Position numbers and translations under genes: made by a program
Part shown: piece by piece, positions 53,915 to 63,138 of the stretch
Layout of the letters: every line of letters starts with the position of its first letter
Position numbering within the stretch: position 1 is the first letter of the stretch
The notes under the pieces: model-generated
Told to the model about the DNA's origin: nothing
The model's database searches: none
Seen by the model: only the letters and a program-made list of their open reading frames with translations
NCBI GenBank assembly: GCA_020849725.1
Contig: JADLAZ010000276.1
Span: forward strand, 7,260 to 71,259
DNA from: Chloroflexota bacterium
GTDB lineage: Bacteria > Chloroflexota > Chloroflexia > Thermomicrobiales > JADLAZ01
DNA: 64,000 bases
Direction: 5' to 3'

Positions 53915-55300
53915 ATGAGCGCCCGCTGGAGCCTGGCCGACCTCGCCGGCCGCCGCGTCACCGTCATGGGCCTGGGCACGCGCCAGGGCGGCGCGGGCGT
54001 GGCCGCCTTCCTGGCCCGCCGTGGCGCGGTCGTCACCGTCACCGACCGGCAGCCGGCGGCGGCGCTGGCAGCCGGGCTGGCGCCGCTCGACGGGTTGCCG
54101 GTGCGCTTCGTGCTGGGTGAGCACCGGACCGAGGACTTCATCGACACCGATCTGGTGGTCAAGAACCCGGCCGTGCCGTGGACCAACCCCTACCTGGCCG
54201 CCGCCGTCGCCGCGGGTGTGCCGGTCGAGATGGAGATGAGCCTGTTCCTGCGGCTGTGCCCCGCGCCGGTCATCGGCGTCACTGGCACCAAGGGCAAGAC
54301 GACGACGGCGACGCTGTGCGCGGCGATGCTGTCCACCGGCCGACCGGAGACGGTGCTGGCCGGCAACATGGGCATCTCGGCGCTGGCCGCGCTCGACCAG
54401 ATCACACCGGCGACGCCGGTCGTGCTCGAGATCTCCTCGTTTCAACTGGAGGCGACCGACCGGCTCGGCCTCAGCCCGCACATCGCCGTCATCACCAACG
54501 TCACCGCCGACCACCTCGACCGTTACGCGAGCTTCGCCGAGTACGCCGACGCCAAGCGCGCGATCGCTCGCCATCAGCGGCCCGACGACTGGCTGGTGCT
54601 GAATGCGGCCGACCCGGTCAGCGCCGCTTTCGCCGCCAGCGCGACCGGCCGCGTCGTCTGGGCCGGCGCGCAGCCGGGGGCCGCGTGGCGCGCCGGGCAA
54701 CTGCACTGGCGCGACGACCCGCTGCCGGTGCTGGCGGCCGGTGACGTGCGCCTGCCAGGCGAGCACGGGCGGATCGATGTGGCGCTGGCGGCGGCGGCCG
54801 CGCTGCTGGCCGATGCCACCGCCGACGAGGTCAAGGTCGCCGTGCGCGGCTTCACCGGCGTGCCCCACCGCTACGAGCGAGTGGCGGTGATCGACGGCGT
54901 GACCTACATCAATGACACGGCCGCCACCGCGCCGGCGGCGGCGCTGCGAGCGCTGGAGAGTACGCCGCCACCGGTCGTCTGGATCGGTGGCGGCCACGAC
55001 AAGGGGCTCGACCTGACGGCCGTCGCCCAAGCGGCGGCCGCGCGGGCCGAGGTCTGCCTGCTGCTCGCCGGCTCGGCCACCGCCGCCGTCGCCGACGCGC
55101 TGGCGGCGGCCGGCGCGCACCGCATCGTTGGCCCGCTCGGCTCGATGGCCGAGGCGGTGACGACGGCGGCCTCACTTGCCGCGCCCGGCGCGACGGTGCT
55201 GCTGGCGCCCGGCACGGCCAGCTTCGGCCTCTTCCGCGACGAGTTCGACCGCGGCGAGCAGTTCCGCGCCGCCGTCGCCGCCCTGGCGCCCAGCGCCTGA
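53915..55300 (+). CDS. murD: UDP-MurNAc-L-alanine--D-glutamate ligase MurD
   Basis: 461 residues. Rossmann-type N-terminal domain (VTVMGLGTRQGG), ATP loop GVTGTKGKTT at about 121-130, central ligase domain with NVTADHLDRY, C-terminal domain with INDTAATAPAAALRAL and GGHDKG. It adds D-Glu to UDP-MurNAc-L-Ala. GGAG lies 9 nt before the ATG at 53915; an in-frame TTG at 53888 is possible. It stands alone, far from the mraZ operon (2.6-6.5 kb). Confidence 0.96.
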   Translation: MSARWSLADLAGRRVTVMGLGTRQGGAGVAAFLARRGAVVTVTDRQPAAALAAGLAPLDGLPVRFVLGEHRTEDFIDTDLVVKNPAVPWTNPYLAAAVAAGVPVEMEMSLFLRLCPAPVIGVTGTKGKTTTATLCAAMLSTGRPETVLAGNMGISALAALDQITPATPVVLEISSFQLEATDRLGLSPHIAVITNVTADHLDRYASFAEYADAKRAIARHQRPDDWLVLNAADPVSAAFAASATGRVVWAGAQPGAAWRAGQLHWRDDPLPVLAAGDVRLPGEHGRIDVALAAAAALLADATADEVKVAVRGFTGVPHRYERVAVIDGVTYINDTAATAPAAALRALESTPPPVVWIGGGHDKGLDLTAVAQAAAARAEVCLLLAGSATAAVADALAAAGAHRIVGPLGSMAEAVTTAASLAAPGATVLLAPGTASFGLFRDEFDRGEQFRAAVAALAPSA

Positions 55301-55394
55301 TGCAGCCCCGTGGAGGGTGGCACGAAGGTGCTGCTGACCTGCCGCCGCCATGACGACCGCTGATCGGCCGGCGCCAGGGAGCAAGCGCCCGACC

Positions 55395-55991
55395 TCAGCC
55401 AAAGAAGGCGGCCACAGGCACTGGCAGGTCCGGCACGACAATCGACGGCAACTGCGCGCCATTGCGGAAGGCGCCCAGTGAGCGATAGGCGCCGTCCTCC
55501 AGCCGCAGCACCTCGATCGTGCGCGCGGCCGGGTCGATCAGCCAGTACTCGTCGACGCCGGCGGCGGCGTAGGCATCCTGCTTCTGGCGGCGGTCGTAGC
55601 CGGTCGTGCTGGGCGAGGCGATCTCGATCACCAGGTCGGGGGCGCCGACGATGTTGTCGGGCGTGATGATGCTCAGGTTGTCGTTCCGCACGACGATGAC
55701 ATCCGGCTGCACGACGTTGCCCGGCCCGAGCCGCACATCGAACGGCGCGGCGTAGACCCGGCCACGGCCGCGAAACTGCACGTGGGTCATCAGGTGAGCA
55801 GTGAGCAGGGCGCTGATGGCCTGGTGCGCTTCCTTGGGACTGGGCGTCATGTACAGCACCCCGTCGATGATCTCATAGCGGCGGCCGTCGTCGGGCAGGG
55901 CGCAGTAGTCGTCGTAGGTCCAGGCGCCCTGGGGCGGGCCGGGCCGGTCGACCGGGGCGACGACGGGTTCGACCTCGGCGGGAGCGCTCAT
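55395..55991 (-). CDS. Uma2 family (PD-(D/E)XK) nuclease-fold protein
   Basis: 198 residues. MSAPAEVEPV, then WTYDDYCALPDDGRRYEIIDGVLYMTPSP, QPDVIVVR, GAPDLVIEIASPSTTGYDRRQKQDAYAAAGVDEYWLIDP: the Uma2/DUF820 pattern, with PD...E-I-x-S-P-S...K as the nuclease core (Asp in QPD, Glu in EIA, Lys in RQK). These are abundant in Chloroflexi and cyanobacteria; function poorly known, possibly mobile or DNA-related. Convergent with murD. Confidence 0.85.
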   Translation of the reverse strand: MSAPAEVEPVVAPVDRPGPPQGAWTYDDYCALPDDGRRYEIIDGVLYMTPSPKEAHQAISALLTAHLMTHVQFRGRGRVYAAPFDVRLGPGNVVQPDVIVVRNDNLSIITPDNIVGAPDLVIEIASPSTTGYDRRQKQDAYAAAGVDEYWLIDPAARTIEVLRLEDGAYRSLGAFRNGAQLPSIVVPDLPVPVAAFFG

Positions 55992-56159
55992 GCCGTGACT
56001 CCAGGCGTGGAACGGACAAGCCAGGGTTGACAGAACGATGATACCAGAGGCGACCAGGATCGCTGCGCAATTGAAGCGGCGCAGCCCCTACTCTCCGCTG
56101 GACAACCGTGCCCATCAGTCGCCGGGAGGATCGTCGCGACGAGCGGCATGCGAGGGGCG

Positions 56160-56423
56160 CTACCCGTAGATCTCGACGCGAGGAACTCCCACCACCCCGG
56201 CGCGCTGCATCGCCTCCTGGTACTCGCGGCTGGTCAGAAAGCCCCGCGCCTGCGCGACCGTCGCGAACTGGAGTTGCACCAGCACGCTATCCGGCGCGTC
56301 CGCCAGCTGCTGCACCGTGTCGGCGAGGATCCCCCAGTCCTGGCGCATCTCCGTCAGGCTGTCGTAGACGGTCCGCCAGGCCGCGTAGTCCCGCACGGTC
56401 TGCTGTATTGCGAGCAGTGCCAT
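56160..56423 (-). CDS. Dimeric alpha/beta-barrel protein, paralogue 1
   Basis: 87 residues from the ATG at 56423 (AAAGG upstream). Ferredoxin-like strand pattern: MALLAIQQTVRDYAAWRTVYDSL, VLVQLQFATVAQARGFLTS, EAMQRAGVVGVPRVEIYG. Close to the protein at 57049, including the ending GVVGVPRVE. Such small proteins form dimers and often act on small molecules; function unknown. Confidence 0.7.
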   Translation of the reverse strand: MALLAIQQTVRDYAAWRTVYDSLTEMRQDWGILADTVQQLADAPDSVLVQLQFATVAQARGFLTSREYQEAMQRAGVVGVPRVEIYG

Positions 56424-56593
56424 GGCGCTTACCTTTCGCATCTCGCCACGTCGCTATCCCGGCGATGGCGGCGCCGGCAGCCGGTGGCAGGCCGACGCGA
56501 TCGGATGCCCGTGCCGTACCCGCGTACCCAGGACCGCCCGGCGCGGTTGCCGTCAGGCAATGGCGCGGCGCGCGGTCCCGGCGGTCCGCGCGC

Positions 56594-56878
56594 CTACGCC
56601 TCCAGACGCGCCGCTAGATCGAGGAAGGCGACCTCTGGGGAACCAATGACGCCCGAGCGAGTCATCGCCTCACGTAGCTCGGGGCTGCTGGCGAACGCCT
56701 CATATGCGTCTGCGTCGGCGAGCTCCATGAGGATTGTGATCTCGTTGGGATTCGCGCGGTTGCGGAAGATCTGGCTGCCGCGCGAACTGGCCTCCTGGCG
56801 TCGTGCGACACGCCCATCGAAGATTGCTCGCCAGTGGTCGTAATCCTTAACCGTGATACGAACCATGTAATACGTCAC
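56594..56878 (-). CDS. Dimeric alpha/beta-barrel protein, paralogue 2
   Basis: 94 residues: MTYYMVRITVKDYDHWRAIFDGR, ITILMELADADAYEAFASSPELREAMTRSGVIGSPEVAFLD. Same strand-helix layout as its neighbours, with GVIGSPEV in place of GVVGVPRV. Possible charged surface differences (RRQEASSRGSQ) suggest a diverged ligand. GGAGG-like ribosome site upstream. Intergenic distance to paralogue 1 is 170 nt. Confidence 0.7.
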   Translation of the reverse strand: MTYYMVRITVKDYDHWRAIFDGRVARRQEASSRGSQIFRNRANPNEITILMELADADAYEAFASSPELREAMTRSGVIGSPEVAFLDLAARLEA

Positions 56879-57048
56879 GTTGCCCTCCTCCGTCGGTGAA
56901 TGCGCTCGATCGGGCCGGCCTTCTATAGTGGTTCGCGGGGACCGGAGTCGCGGGGATGGGATCGTGTGGGTAGTGGGTAGGGGCGGACACTGCGTCCGTC
57001 TTTATTCATTTCTTTCACGAAATGTGAGAATCTCATCCGCGAGCCAAT

Positions 57049-57312
57049 TTAGGAAAAGACCTCGACGCGTGGGACGCCAACAACCCCGGCCTGCTCCATC
57101 GCCGCCCGCAAGTCGGGCTGCGCCATGAACGCCTCGGCCTCGGCGACACTGCCGAAGTGGTGCAGCACCAGCACCGTGTTCGGGTCGCTGGCCAGCCGGT
57201 AGTGCGACTCCGCCGTGACACCCCCAGCCCGCTGCATCTCGCCTGCGGAATCGTAGGTCTTCCGCCACGCATCATAGTCGCGCACCGTGTGCAGTACCGT
57301 CAGCAGCGCCAT
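57049..57312 (-). CDS. Dimeric alpha/beta-barrel protein, paralogue 3
   Basis: 87 residues from the ATG at 57312 with AGGAGG 7 nt upstream. MALLTVLHTVRDYDAWRKTYDSAGEM, NTVLVLHHFGSVAEAEAFMA, GVVGVPRVEVFS: closely related to paralogue 1. The three make a leftward tandem array, apparently produced by duplication. Confidence 0.72.
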   Translation of the reverse strand: MALLTVLHTVRDYDAWRKTYDSAGEMQRAGGVTAESHYRLASDPNTVLVLHHFGSVAEAEAFMAQPDLRAAMEQAGVVGVPRVEVFS

Positions 57313-57462
57313 CGTCTCGCCTCCTTCGTGCTTCGCTGATCGACCGTGCCTGCTAGTGTAGGGAGGGGGCGGCACGGTCGCATCGTGAGAAGCGCTTAAT
57401 TCGCCGGGGCACTCGCGGTGCGCGGCGCGTAGGTAGAACTACAGGGGTGGCCGGGGTCGCTC

Positions 57463-60372
57463 TCAGCGGAGTCCGCGATCGAGGGCGAAGCGGATCGCCG
57501 CGCCGCGCGTGGCGACGCCGAGCTTGCTGTAGATGGTGGTGAGGTGGGCGTTGACGGTGCGCGGGCTGAGGCTGAGCCGTGCGGCAATCTCCGCGTTCGC
57601 CAGGCCCACCGCCACCAGGCGCAGCACCTCGGCCTCCCGCGCGGTGAGGCCGGCGGGGAGGGCTGCGGGCGGGGTGGTTGGCAGGCGCGCGGCGAGCGCC
57701 TCCGCCCGCGTCAGGGTCAGCGCGGCCCCCAGCGGGGCGCAGAGGGCGCGGACGGTGTCGAGGTGCGCCCGCGCCGCCGGGCTGTCGCCGCGCGCGCGGC
57801 AGAGATCGGCCAGGGCCAGGAGGGTCAGGGCGCGCTCGTGGCGCGCGTCGCAGGCGTCGGCCAGCGCGAGGGCGGCCGCCAACTGGGCCGCGGCGGCGGC
57901 AGCGGCGCCAGCGGCGGTGGCCAGTTCGCCGAGCGCACGGTGCGCGGTCAGCAGGGCCAGGGGCTGGCGGGGCGCACCGGCGGCGACGAGCGCCTGTTCG
58001 GCCCGCACCCGCGCGGCATCGCCGTTGCCCAGGGCGCGGTGATACGCCGCCCAGGCGAGGTGGGCGTCGGCCTGGCCGAGAACGCTGCCGCTCCAGGCCA
58101 GCCAGCGGTCGAAGGCATCGAGCCAGCGGCGCGCGGCGGCGTGGTCGCCCGCGTCGAGGGCCAGGGCGACGGCGACGGCGCGGAGGGCGACGATATAGCC
58201 CGGCGAAGCGTCGGGCGGGGTGTCCGGGCCGGCCGGGAGGGCTACGCGCACCAGCGCCCAGGCGCGGGCCGCGTTGCCCTGGTGGCGAGCAACCGGCGCG
58301 AGAAGGCTGGCGTTGAGAATCCGCAGCATCCGCAGGTCGCTCTGATCCAGGATGGCGACAGCATCGAGCCAGGCCCCCTCCAGCAGGAGCGACACCACCC
58401 CCGCGGTGCGGGCTGAGCGCGGGTCGAAGAGGGCGTCGAGGGTTGCGAACGCTTCACCGAGGGCGGCCTCCAGCTGCCGCCGCTCCTCCCGCCGCTCGGT
58501 CTGGTAGGGGAGGATGACGAGCGCCAGTTCCTCGAAGAGGGTCGTCATGACCATGGTGCGATGGTCCTCGGCGCGGAAAATGGCGCGGGCGTGGGCGAAG
58601 GCCCGGCGTGCCGCCTCCGGCTCGCCCAGGGCCGCGTAGGCGAAGGCCAACCCATAGTAGGCATCGCCGCGTGAGCCGGTCGCTTCTTCGGCCGGGAGGG
58701 CGATGAGCCTTTCCCCAAGCGCCCGCGCCCGCGCCAATCGCCCGCTCTCGCCAAAGGCCAGGACCAGTTCGCCGCGCCCGTTCTGCGCGTCGAGCGGATC
58801 CCCGGGTAGGTCGAGGGCGACCAGACGATCGCGGTCGGTCGCGGTGAGGGCGTCGAGCAGAGCGATCCCCGCTTCGAGCGTGGCGATCCCCTCGCGCGGT
58901 TGCCGCCCCATGCAGCGGAGCATTCCCTGGCAGAAGCGCGCGAAGGCGACGAGTGCCGCGTCGCCCGATGCCGCACCCAGGCGCTCGGCCTCAACCAGGG
59001 ACGCGACCTCGCCGAGGGGATCGGCGAAGCGCCGGAGGAGCGCGAGGTGGCAACGAAGCCAGCCGCGCCTGTTCAGCGCGGCATCGTCGCGGTCCAGGGC
59101 GGCGAGCGCCGCCTCGAAGCGCAGCGCGGCCGTCTGCCAGGCGAACGCCCGCTGCGCCCGCTCACCCGCCCGGATCAGCCATGCCGCCGCGCGCGGGTCG
59201 CCCGCCTGGCCGAAGTGGTAGGCCACCGCGTCCGGGTCCGGCGCTCCAGCCTGCGCCATCAGGGCATCGCCGATCGCGCGATGCCAGGCGCGTCGCCTGG
59301 GTGGCAGGACGCTCTCGTAGAGCGCCTCGCGGATCAGCGCGTGGGCGAAGGCGACCGCCAGGCCATCCGGCGTGGCATCGAGGATGCGCGCCTCAACCGC
59401 CCGCGCGATCAGCGGCAGCAACGACGCCTCGTCCGTGCCACCGACGGTCGCCCAGAGTGCGAGCGGCGCCACCTGCCCGATGACGGCGGCCACGGCCAGC
59501 AGAGCCTCCGCCGCCACACCGAGGCGCGCCAGCCGCGCGTCGATCACCTGTCGCAGCAAGGCGGGGACGCGGAATTGCGCGAGCGCGCCGAGGGCCCAGC
59601 CCCCCGCCGTCGGCACCAGGGCCGTTCCCTCCAGGGAGCGCAGCACCTCCCCGACGAAGAACGGGTTGCCCTCGGTATGCCCCTGAATATGGTCGGCGAG
59701 GCGGCCTGCGTCGTCTGCGGGCAACTGGTACGTGTGCGCGATCAAGGCGCGCACATCGTCGGCGCCCAGCGGCCACAGGTCGATGCGCACCGCCAGGGCC
59801 TCGCGGACGAGCGCCGGCAGGAGGCGGTAGAGCGGGTGCTGGCGGGAGACCTCGTCGGTGCGGTAGGTGACCAGCACCAGGAGCGGCGCCGCTGCCACCT
59901 GGCGAGCGACGAAGCGGAGGAGATCGAGGCTGGCAGTATCCGCCCAGTGCAGGTCGTCTAGCAGGAGCACGAGCGGCCGTTCGCGCGCGATGGCGATGAG
60001 AAAGTCGCGCATCTGGCCGAAGAGCGCCGTCTGGCTGGAGCTAGCGGCGATATCCGGTTCGGCGATGGCGCGCAGGGCCGGAGACCGGCCTGGGAGGACG
60101 CGGAAGCGCTCGAGGAGTTCAAGCCACGGGCCGTAGGGCGGGGTCTCGGTGCGGTCGTAGCACCGCCCGACGAGGACGAGCGCGCCGGCGGCTGTCGCCT
60201 CCCGGCAGACATCCTCGGCCAGGGTCGTCTTGCCGATGCCAGCCTCGCCGCTGAGGATGACGAGGCCGCCCTGCCCGGCGAGCGCCGCGCCAAGTTGCGC
60301 GTGGGTGAGTTCGCGCTCGCGCACACACCCGATCAGGAGAGGTGGCTCACCACCAGGGGCGACGGGGCGCAT
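57463..60372 (-). CDS. LuxR-family regulator with AAA ATPase and TPR-like domains (MalT-like)
   Basis: 969 residues from 60372. N-terminal AAA ATPase: Walker A SGEAGIGKTT (about 41-50), Walker B LVLLLDDLHWAD (about 140); a long helical (TPR-like) middle; C-terminal LuxR HTH (LTAREAEVLRLVAVGLANAEIAARL, SPRTVNAHLTTIYSKLGV, about 905-965). Typical large signal-responsive ATPase regulator; ligand unknown. The start at 60372 is preferred over an in-frame 60513, whose extra residues are Arg/Cys-rich. Three small paralogues follow in the same direction. Confidence 0.9.
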   Translation of the reverse strand: MRPVAPGGEPPLLIGCVRERELTHAQLGAALAGQGGLVILSGEAGIGKTTLAEDVCREATAAGALVLVGRCYDRTETPPYGPWLELLERFRVLPGRSPALRAIAEPDIAASSSQTALFGQMRDFLIAIARERPLVLLLDDLHWADTASLDLLRFVARQVAAAPLLVLVTYRTDEVSRQHPLYRLLPALVREALAVRIDLWPLGADDVRALIAHTYQLPADDAGRLADHIQGHTEGNPFFVGEVLRSLEGTALVPTAGGWALGALAQFRVPALLRQVIDARLARLGVAAEALLAVAAVIGQVAPLALWATVGGTDEASLLPLIARAVEARILDATPDGLAVAFAHALIREALYESVLPPRRRAWHRAIGDALMAQAGAPDPDAVAYHFGQAGDPRAAAWLIRAGERAQRAFAWQTAALRFEAALAALDRDDAALNRRGWLRCHLALLRRFADPLGEVASLVEAERLGAASGDAALVAFARFCQGMLRCMGRQPREGIATLEAGIALLDALTATDRDRLVALDLPGDPLDAQNGRGELVLAFGESGRLARARALGERLIALPAEEATGSRGDAYYGLAFAYAALGEPEAARRAFAHARAIFRAEDHRTMVMTTLFEELALVILPYQTERREERRQLEAALGEAFATLDALFDPRSARTAGVVSLLLEGAWLDAVAILDQSDLRMLRILNASLLAPVARHQGNAARAWALVRVALPAGPDTPPDASPGYIVALRAVAVALALDAGDHAAARRWLDAFDRWLAWSGSVLGQADAHLAWAAYHRALGNGDAARVRAEQALVAAGAPRQPLALLTAHRALGELATAAGAAAAAAAQLAAALALADACDARHERALTLLALADLCRARGDSPAARAHLDTVRALCAPLGAALTLTRAEALAARLPTTPPAALPAGLTAREAEVLRLVAVGLANAEIAARLSLSPRTVNAHLTTIYSKLGVATRGAAIRFALDRGLR

Positions 60373-60536
60373 GACAGCACGTACCCCACAGGAAGCGGCA
60401 CAACAGTGCGACGGGTTGCGGGCAAACCAGCGCCCATGATACCACGGGCCATGGCCGGTCAATCGGCTGAAACACGGTCTTCGAGATCGTCTCTCTGCCG
60501 TCGCCGGTTTCATGAGCCTGGGCGGTGATGAGATGG

Positions 60537-62909
60537 CTACAGTGGCAGGTCGTCGTCGCTCCTGCTGGGGGGTGGCGCCGGTGATGGGTCGGCGGCCTCG
60601 CCGTCAATAACGGTCCGCATCCGGCCCTGCACCGGCCCGATGACGCCGCGCGCCTCCAGCGTCTCGATCAGGCGAGCAGCGCGGTTGTAGCCAACGCGCA
60701 GCCGGCGCTGCAGCATCGACGCCGAGGCGACGCCATGCTCGCGCACCAGCGCTAGCGCCTGGTCGTAGAGCTCGTCGTCGCCGCTGGCGGCCTCGCCGAC
60801 CGTCGCCGCTGGCGGGTTCTCCCACGCGGGATCGAACGCGGGCGCGGCCGACTGCCCCCGCCAGTACTCGACGATCTTCTCGATGTTGCCGTCACTCAGG
60901 TACACGCCCTGGATGCGCTGCGGTTTGGGCGCGTCGGCCGCCTGGTAGAGCATATCGCCGCGACCCATCAGCCGCTCCGCGCCCGGCGAGTCGAGGATGA
61001 CGCGGCTGTCGATCTGTGACGAGACGGCGAAGGCGATGCGCGACGGGAAGTTGGCCTTGATCAGGCCGGTGACGACGTCGACCGACGGTCGCTGGGTCGC
61101 CAGGATCAGGTGGATGCCGGTGGCGCGGCCCATCTGCGCCAGCCGGCACAGCAACCCCTCCACCTCGTCGGGCGCGGTCATCATCAAGTCGGCCAGCTCG
61201 TCGACGATGACCAGCAGGTACGACAGCCGCTCCAGACGTGGCTCCTGGTCGCAGCGCTTCAGGTAGCCGTCCAGGTTGCGCACACCCAGCCGTTGCAGCA
61301 GGTCGTAGCGCTGCTCCATCTCCTGCACGACCTTGCGCAGCAGGCCGACGACCTTGTCCATCTCGGTGACGACCGGCGCTTGCAGGTGCGGGATGCCGTT
61401 GTAGGAGCTGAGTTCGACTCGCTTCGGGTCGATCATGACCATCCGCAGCTCATCCGGCGCGAAGTGCAGCAGCAGGCAGGCAATGACGGCGTTGAGGCAG
61501 ACCGATTTGCCAGCGCCGGTCGCGCCGGCGATCAGCAGGTGTGGCATGCGCGCCATGTCGACGACGACGGGCCGGCCGCTGACATCGCGCCCCAGCACCA
61601 GCGGCAGCTTCAGCCGGGCGCGGGCGCCGGCCCACTCGTCGCTCTCCAGCGTCTCGCGCAAGCCGACGGTGGCGACCGCGCCGTTCGGGATCTCGATGCC
61701 GACGCGGGCCTTGCCCGGCACCGGCGCTTCGATGCGCAGGCTGGGCACCGCCAGCGCCAGCGCCAGGTCGTTGTGCAGCTCGGTGATGCGCCGGACCTTG
61801 ACGCCTTCGCCCGGCTCGACGGCGAACTGGGTAAACGACGGGCCGGCGTAGATCTCGCGCACGCGCGCATCGACTTTGAAGCTGGTCAGCGTCGCGTCGA
61901 TGACGCGCGCCTTCTGCTGGGCATCGCCGGTATCGGGCGTGGCCTCGGGATAGGTATCCAGCAGATCGACGGCCGGCAGCCGCCACAGTGCCGACGCTGC
62001 GGACGGCTGGCTGGCCACGTCCGGGCGGCGCGGGCCGGTTTCAGGCACGATCAGGCGCGGCTCGGGCGGCGGCGGCGCGACGACCGGCAGCGCCTCGGGC
62101 GTGTCGGTGGAGATGCGCCGCCCGCTGGCTCGCCCCGCCTCATCGCGCCGCCGCACGGTGGCGGCGTACTCCTCGGCCAGGGTGCGGCGCGGCGTGCGCT
62201 GCCAGCGCAGCGCGCCGGCCCCGGCCACCAGCGCCACCGCACCGCGCCCCAGCCAGGTCACCGCCACCGCCAGCCGCGCCAGCACCCAGCCAGCCGCCTG
62301 GCCCAGCGCCGGCAGCGTCAGACCGGCGACCAGCACCAGCCCGGCCAGCAGCCCGGCCAGCAGCACCAGCAGCGCGCCAGCGCCGGTCAGCGCCGCCGTC
62401 AGCACCGTCGCGACGAAACCGCCGATCAGGCCGCCACCGTCGCCTAGCGCCACCGTGGGCTCTCCAGCGGCGACGGACAGGTGCAGCAGGCCAAGACCGG
62501 TGACCACCGCCAGCGCCGCGCCCACCACCTGACCCGGGCCGGGCCGCAGGCGCTCCATGCCCGGCAGCAGCCCGGCCGCCAACAGCAGCAGCGCGGCCGG
62601 CGCCAGCGGTGCGCCCCGGCCAAACACCAGCAGCAGGCTGTCACGCCAGAGCCGCAGTGGCATCGGCGCCTCCGGCAGCACCAGGCTCAGCACTGACAGC
62701 AGCGCGATGACCAGCAGCGCCAGCACCGCCAGATCGCGCCGCACCGTCGCCGGCAGCGGCGCGCGCGCCACGGCAGCCGCGCCCGGAGTCGGGGTGCGCC
62801 GCGAGCGAGCGGCGCCACGCCCCGGCCGGGCGGCCGGCCTGGTGGTCGTGGCGCGCGCGGCCGGGCGGCCAGCGCCGCTCGCGCCTGTCTTGGTCCGGTC
62901 GGCTGGCAT
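60537..62909 (-). CDS. ftsK: DNA translocase FtsK/SpoIIIE
   Basis: 790 residues. Basic Ala/Arg/Thr-rich N-terminus, then about four membrane segments (60-230), a linker, an FtsK alpha/beta motor with Walker A IAGATGAGKSV (about 460-470) and Walker B LLVIVDELADLM (about 565), RFPSR-like NFPSRIAFAVSS, and a C-terminal gamma winged helix (ALALVREHGVASASMLQRRLRVGYNRAARLIETLE, about 715-775). It pumps chromosomal DNA at the septum. AAGGAG lies before the ATG at 62909. Confidence 0.95.
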   Translation of the reverse strand: MPADRTKTGASGAGRPAARATTTRPAARPGRGAARSRRTPTPGAAAVARAPLPATVRRDLAVLALLVIALLSVLSLVLPEAPMPLRLWRDSLLLVFGRGAPLAPAALLLLAAGLLPGMERLRPGPGQVVGAALAVVTGLGLLHLSVAAGEPTVALGDGGGLIGGFVATVLTAALTGAGALLVLLAGLLAGLVLVAGLTLPALGQAAGWVLARLAVAVTWLGRGAVALVAGAGALRWQRTPRRTLAEEYAATVRRRDEAGRASGRRISTDTPEALPVVAPPPPEPRLIVPETGPRRPDVASQPSAASALWRLPAVDLLDTYPEATPDTGDAQQKARVIDATLTSFKVDARVREIYAGPSFTQFAVEPGEGVKVRRITELHNDLALALAVPSLRIEAPVPGKARVGIEIPNGAVATVGLRETLESDEWAGARARLKLPLVLGRDVSGRPVVVDMARMPHLLIAGATGAGKSVCLNAVIACLLLHFAPDELRMVMIDPKRVELSSYNGIPHLQAPVVTEMDKVVGLLRKVVQEMEQRYDLLQRLGVRNLDGYLKRCDQEPRLERLSYLLVIVDELADLMMTAPDEVEGLLCRLAQMGRATGIHLILATQRPSVDVVTGLIKANFPSRIAFAVSSQIDSRVILDSPGAERLMGRGDMLYQAADAPKPQRIQGVYLSDGNIEKIVEYWRGQSAAPAFDPAWENPPAATVGEAASGDDELYDQALALVREHGVASASMLQRRLRVGYNRAARLIETLEARGVIGPVQGRMRTVIDGEAADPSPAPPPSRSDDDLPL

Positions 62910-63138
62910 GGGCGCTCCTTGGCGACGTCCGAGCGTCCCGGCCGACGCGCATACCTCGCTCGCCCCTCCCGGCCACTCGCATCTGGGAGAACGACTGGCC
63001 CGCCGCCGAGTTGCGCCGCCAGGACGCACCCTGCGCATGGGCGCACCGCACTTCCGTTGTTCGTGCCCATGCGCGCCTATTCGCAATTTCATGGTATTCT
63101 GTGGTATGGCAGTATCGACACCAAGAAGGAGGAGGATC

